The translations under genes and the position numbers were made by a program. A stretch of DNA of 64,000 nt from Parietaria judaica (taxonomy: Eukaryota > Streptophyta > Magnoliopsida > Rosales > Urticaceae): the NCBI GenBank assembly GCA_954871525.1, contig OX940864.1:11774001-11838000 (forward strand). Direction: 5' to 3'. The notes beneath the pieces were generated by a model. That model ran no database searches and was not told the origin of the DNA. It worked only from the letters and a program-made list of their open reading frames with translations. Below are positions 60,761 through 64,000 of this stretch, piece by piece (the stretch's first letter is position 1; each line of letters starts with the position of its first letter).

Positions 60761-61302
60761 TGTTAGGGAATAATCACCGAATCCCCTTTGAACCGAAGAC
60801 GAAATAATGGCAAGAAACGAAATAAAATGACACCGGAGATTATAGTGGTTCGCCCCCAATGTGGGAGGTACGTCCACTTGCCGCTTGCAAATATGATCCA
60901 CTAGAATCTCCAACGGAGTTGTTTGAATACACCCTCGAGCTCACTCACTCTTCCCTTGTGTTTACAAGTGTTTCTCACTCAAGAACAAAACCCCTTTTGT
61001 TCTTCCTTTTCTTCTTGCTGTGCCCACAGCAAAAGAGATGCAACAACAAGCAGAAAAAAGGCTGGAACAAAGCCCTCCCAATACAAGCTTTTCTCTCCAA
61101 GCTGTTTACACAAAGCTCTCACCTTTTTCTTTCTAATGGAGGAAGAAACCCACCGAGCTCTCTTTTGCCCTAATCTCCAAAGCTTCTCCAAGAATACATC
61201 TTTACCATCATGAAAGTCTAAAAGCAATGGAAGAGGAAATACCAATATTACCCCTAAGCTAATCATGACTTTCCCAATTGAATTAGGCTTCACATAATAA
61301 CA
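60761..61302 (-). repeat. 3' LTR of copia B
   Basis: TGTTAGGG...AATAACA, TG...CA with short inverted ends, directly followed by a polypurine tract (AAGTGGGAGATT on the minus strand, 61303-61314) identical in core to that of copia A. The partner LTR is not in the window. Confidence 0.75.
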
Positions 61303-62641
61303 ATCTCCCACTTGAAGACTAATTGCAGTCGCCCGTCTCCAAGCTTGCAAGCGGCGGCTCCGATCATCACTCGAGGAGCCCAACTGAAGTTGCACACAAC
61401 TTCAGTTTCTCATACGGTACGGTCTTCGTCAACATGTCCGCGGGATTCTCACTTCCCGCGATCTTCTCGAGAAGTAGCACCTCGTCCTCCAAGGCCGATC
61501 TAACGAAGTGGTACCGAAGTTGTATGTGCTTTTTCCGGGCATGATAAGCGGGATTCTTCGCCAAATGAATGGCGCTCTGGGTATCGCTATAGAGCACGTA
61601 GCTCTCTTGATTATGGTTTAACTCTTGTAGAAAAGACTGAAGCCAAATCATCTCCTTCATAGCCTCCGTTATAGCCACGTACTCGGCTTCACAACTAGAA
61701 AGAGCAACGATCTTTTGCAACCTTGAAAGCCAACTGATTGCCGTACCTCCTAATGTGTAAACATAACCGAAGGTGCTCTTTCTACTGTCGATGTCCCCGC
61801 AATTGTCCGCATCGACGAACCCTTCAAGCCCCGAGCTTGACTTCCGAAAGCACAACGCTAAACTTGAGCTTCCTTTGAGGTACCTGAAAATCCACTTCAC
61901 AGCTTCCCAATGTTGTTTGCCCAGATTGCTCATAAATCGGCTAACAACTCCCACTGCATGTGCAATGTCGGGCCTCGTACATACCATCGCGTACATAAGG
62001 CTCCCGATAGCCGAAGCATACAGAACCTTGTCCATGTGTGCCCTCTCTTCCTCAGTCTTTGGCGAGTCATCTTTAGATAACCGAAAGTGGCTACCCAAAG
62101 GAGTTCCAACCGGCTTGGCATCTTCCATGTTGAACTTCTTGATGATCTTTTTCACATATTCTTCTTGTGAAAGTTTCAACCCATCCTTGCTTCGTATAAT
62201 CCTCATCCCGAGGATTTGTTTCGCGGCACCAAGATCCTTCATCGCAAATTCCCTTGACAATCTTCTCTTCAACTTCTCGATTTCATGAAGATTTGCTCCC
62301 ACTATGAGCATGTAATCGACGTAGAGGAGCAAAATCATGTAAGAGTCCTCAAATCTCTTGAAGTAGCAACAATGATCCGCCTCGCACCTCACGAACTCGG
62401 CTTTCTTCATGAAAGAGTCGAACTTCTTGTACCATTGTCTCGAAGCTTGTTTCAAGCCGTACAAACTCTTTTGGAGCTTGCACACCATCTTCTCTTTTCC
62501 TTTGACTTCGAAGCCTTCCGGTTGTTTCATGTAGATCTCTTCCTTCAAATCCCCGTGAAGAAACGCCGTCTTCACATCCATTTGTTGAAGGTGTAGATCT
62601 TCTTTCGCTACCAATCCAAGGACGGTTCGGATAGTTACCAA
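60761..62641 (-). mobile_element. Copia element B: 3' half of a Ty1/copia retrotransposon
   Basis: Consists of a 542-bp 3' LTR (60761-61302), a polypurine tract and the reverse transcriptase-RNase H region on the minus strand. The 5' side ends at 62641, where a different sequence begins with TG, so the element seems to be interrupted there; the remainder may lie beyond the window. It is of a different family from copia A: the LTR sequence is unrelated and the protein diverged. Confidence 0.85.
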
Positions 62642-62644
62642 CTG
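61367..62644 (-). pseudogene. Copia B reverse transcriptase-RNase H fragment
   Basis: About 425 open codons, beginning mid-domain at VTIRTVLGLVA and containing QMDVKTAFLHGD, YGLKQASRQW, the catalytic loop, and RNase H with VDADNCGD, SSCEAEY and LYSDTQSA, ending in the usual ENPADMLTK tail. The catalytic YVDD has become YVDY (LLLYVDYMLIVG), which removes the second metal-binding Asp. The N-terminal part of the reverse transcriptase and everything upstream is missing because of the junction at about 62641. The extra residues beyond the junction (MKYYFLQ) belong to the neighbouring sequence. Confidence 0.9.
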
Positions 62645-64000
62645 TAAGAAATAATATTTCATATAAATGAAATTAAAGAGTGTTTAATGACATGTTAAAG
62701 ACGTTTAACATTCTTAAACTTCTTGACCTGCAAAACCAACGGACGAAACGTTAGTCATTGATGCAGAAATAACTTTTTCGAACGTTTTTAAATTTGGCTA
62801 TAAATCAGAGTTTGCAAAGCTTGAAAAAAGATCTGAAAACTAAAAGCTTGACTACAGTTTTATTCGTTAGTTTTTTGCATTCTATTTCGTTGAGTATACG
62901 AGACTTACATATTCGAGTTCGTCGTTGTCTTCAAGGTGTATTGGAGTCGACGATTAGCCTCTGTACCCTGGGAAGTAGACGGTCACTGTGCTCCGACACC
63001 GGGAGGGACCGAATCTGCTTCAAGGGAAGCGTCGAACGCGACTAGGCTCAGTTCATTTGTTTTCTTGTTTTGCAGATTCTTAGATTCAGAAATCTTGAGT
63101 CGATCCGCCACCGCCATTGTTGAAGCTCGGAGCTTGTCGACGAACCACCAAAATATATACAGAGAGTGTATTTCTTTCGTATTTATTTTATAAGTAATAA
63201 AATAATATCTTATTTGTATTTCCAGAATATCCTACTTATAACAATCTTGAAGCAGATTCGGATTTTCTGGAAAAACGAAGAAAGAAAAATAAAATTGCAG
63301 GAGGTTGAAGCTTCAGGAGAGACGAAGAAAGACGAAGCTCTTGGTGAGAGACTGAAATAAATTAAGTCGCTACTCTTTGTTAGAACAGGTTAGAAGTTTT
63401 ACCTCTATACTAATATAATAATATTAATTGCCTTGGTCTCATGCGTGTTGTCATGAAAAGTGGACACTTTTTACTGTGTTTCCAGCTGTTCACTTTCTAA
63501 AAGGCATTATTTTATTCCTAGGGTATCTGAAAAGGTTATCTATTAGTCTGCAAGTATTTATTTGGCGTGTTGGGTTAGTATTAGTTTGTGCTCTTTGTAT
63601 TACTCGTACCATATAATAGTTTTTTAGTGCACAATTTCAATATTTTGAAGCAGATCGTTTTGTGCATCTAATATATATAATATTACATATATAAATTCTT
63701 TTTCTTGTCAGATAGTGTTAAGAAAATAATTTATATATTATTATTTTTATATAGTTGGACACAGTTTGCATATAGTGTGACTATTTATATTGTGTGATTA
63801 AGTTATATATATATTCGGTTTTATATATATTGATATCTGTGGCTTTCTAAATCTATTGGAAACTTATATCGCGAAGTACACCCGATTACTGATCGAGGTA
63901 CAAGGTTTATGGAAACATAAGTTGTTTCGGAGTTTAAGATGGGTAATTCCAACCCAAGTGATTGGTGGCTCGATAGTAGCACCACACGACATGTTTGCGT
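62642..64000 (+). mobile_element. Left part of another retroelement, probably copia-type, running off the window
   Basis: Starts TGTAAGAAATAATATTTC at the point where copia B is cut. It has a TATA-like CTATAAAT at 62798-62805 and long non-coding LTR/leader-like sequence. The last bases encode, on the plus strand, MGNSNPSDWWLDSSTTRHVC (63938-63998), matching the copia protease motif WWLDSGATRHVC but with Ser-Thr for Gly-Ala. No standard tRNA-Met primer site was seen and no gag precedes the protease, so the element is probably deleted or rearranged. The LTR end cannot be placed. Confidence 0.5.

Noticed and set aside
1..64000. tRNA, rRNA, CRISPR arrays, bacterial operon features
   Set aside because: None seen; the gene structures are those of a plant nuclear genome. 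The MurD genes are not bacterial contamination because they have 12 spliceosomal introns each.

Overview
This is a plant nuclear window, most likely from a eudicot. It is AT-rich and packed with nested transposable elements. Its genes have many short introns with GT/AG borders, and it carries a plant A-type cytochrome P450, a plant cornichon gene and a plant-type MurD ligase. I cannot name the species from sequence alone.

Layout. 0-17.7 kb is a transposon field: hAT-type MITEs with perfect or near-perfect 8-bp target duplications (259-823, 1023-2419, 5049-6670, 8426-8764), MULE-like MITEs with long terminal inverted repeats (2605-3063, the mirror pair 9574-10373/10573-11363, 14463-15114), and a 5'-truncated LINE (11649-13104). 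A lone C-terminal exon-like fragment lies near 16.3-16.4 kb beside a stretch rich in TGGGCC boxes. 17.7-19.8 kb (minus strand) holds a complete four-exon cornichon/ERV14 gene whose exons are mostly too short to show as open frames. 21.5-25.2 kb and 31.2-35.1 kb hold two complete, co-oriented 13-exon copies of a MurD-like UDP-N-acetylmuramoyl-L-alanine:D-glutamate ligase. They are separated by a ~5-kb LTR-like insertion (25767-30754), itself hit by a hAT element. A GC-rich solo LTR (35668-36573) follows. 38.4-41.0 kb is an intact two-exon CYP71-type P450 with a MITE in its intron. 41.7-51.8 kb is an older inverted-repeat element carrying a captured RRM-gene fragment, interrupted by an 8.1-kb Ty1/copia retrotransposon (43562-51694). 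52.8-57.3 kb is a complete hAT element with a two-exon transposase. Just beyond it (57.46-57.94 kb) lies a third, 5'-truncated and broken MurD copy. 60.8-62.6 kb is the 3' half of a second copia element. It appears to be cut by another element that begins at 62642 and runs off the window end in a copia protease-like motif.

How the genes relate. The host genes do not form a pathway together. Cornichon is an ER cargo receptor, the P450 is an ER monooxygenase, and MurD belongs to peptidoglycan precursor synthesis, which in plants is linked to plastids. The most notable biology is the retention and local triplication of MurD in a flowering plant, with two full-length copies diverging at conserved glycines. 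Second is a possible master/dependent pair: the hAT element at 52781-57325 and the small hAT MITE at 8426-8764 share their end sequence and subterminal TCGCGAC repeats.
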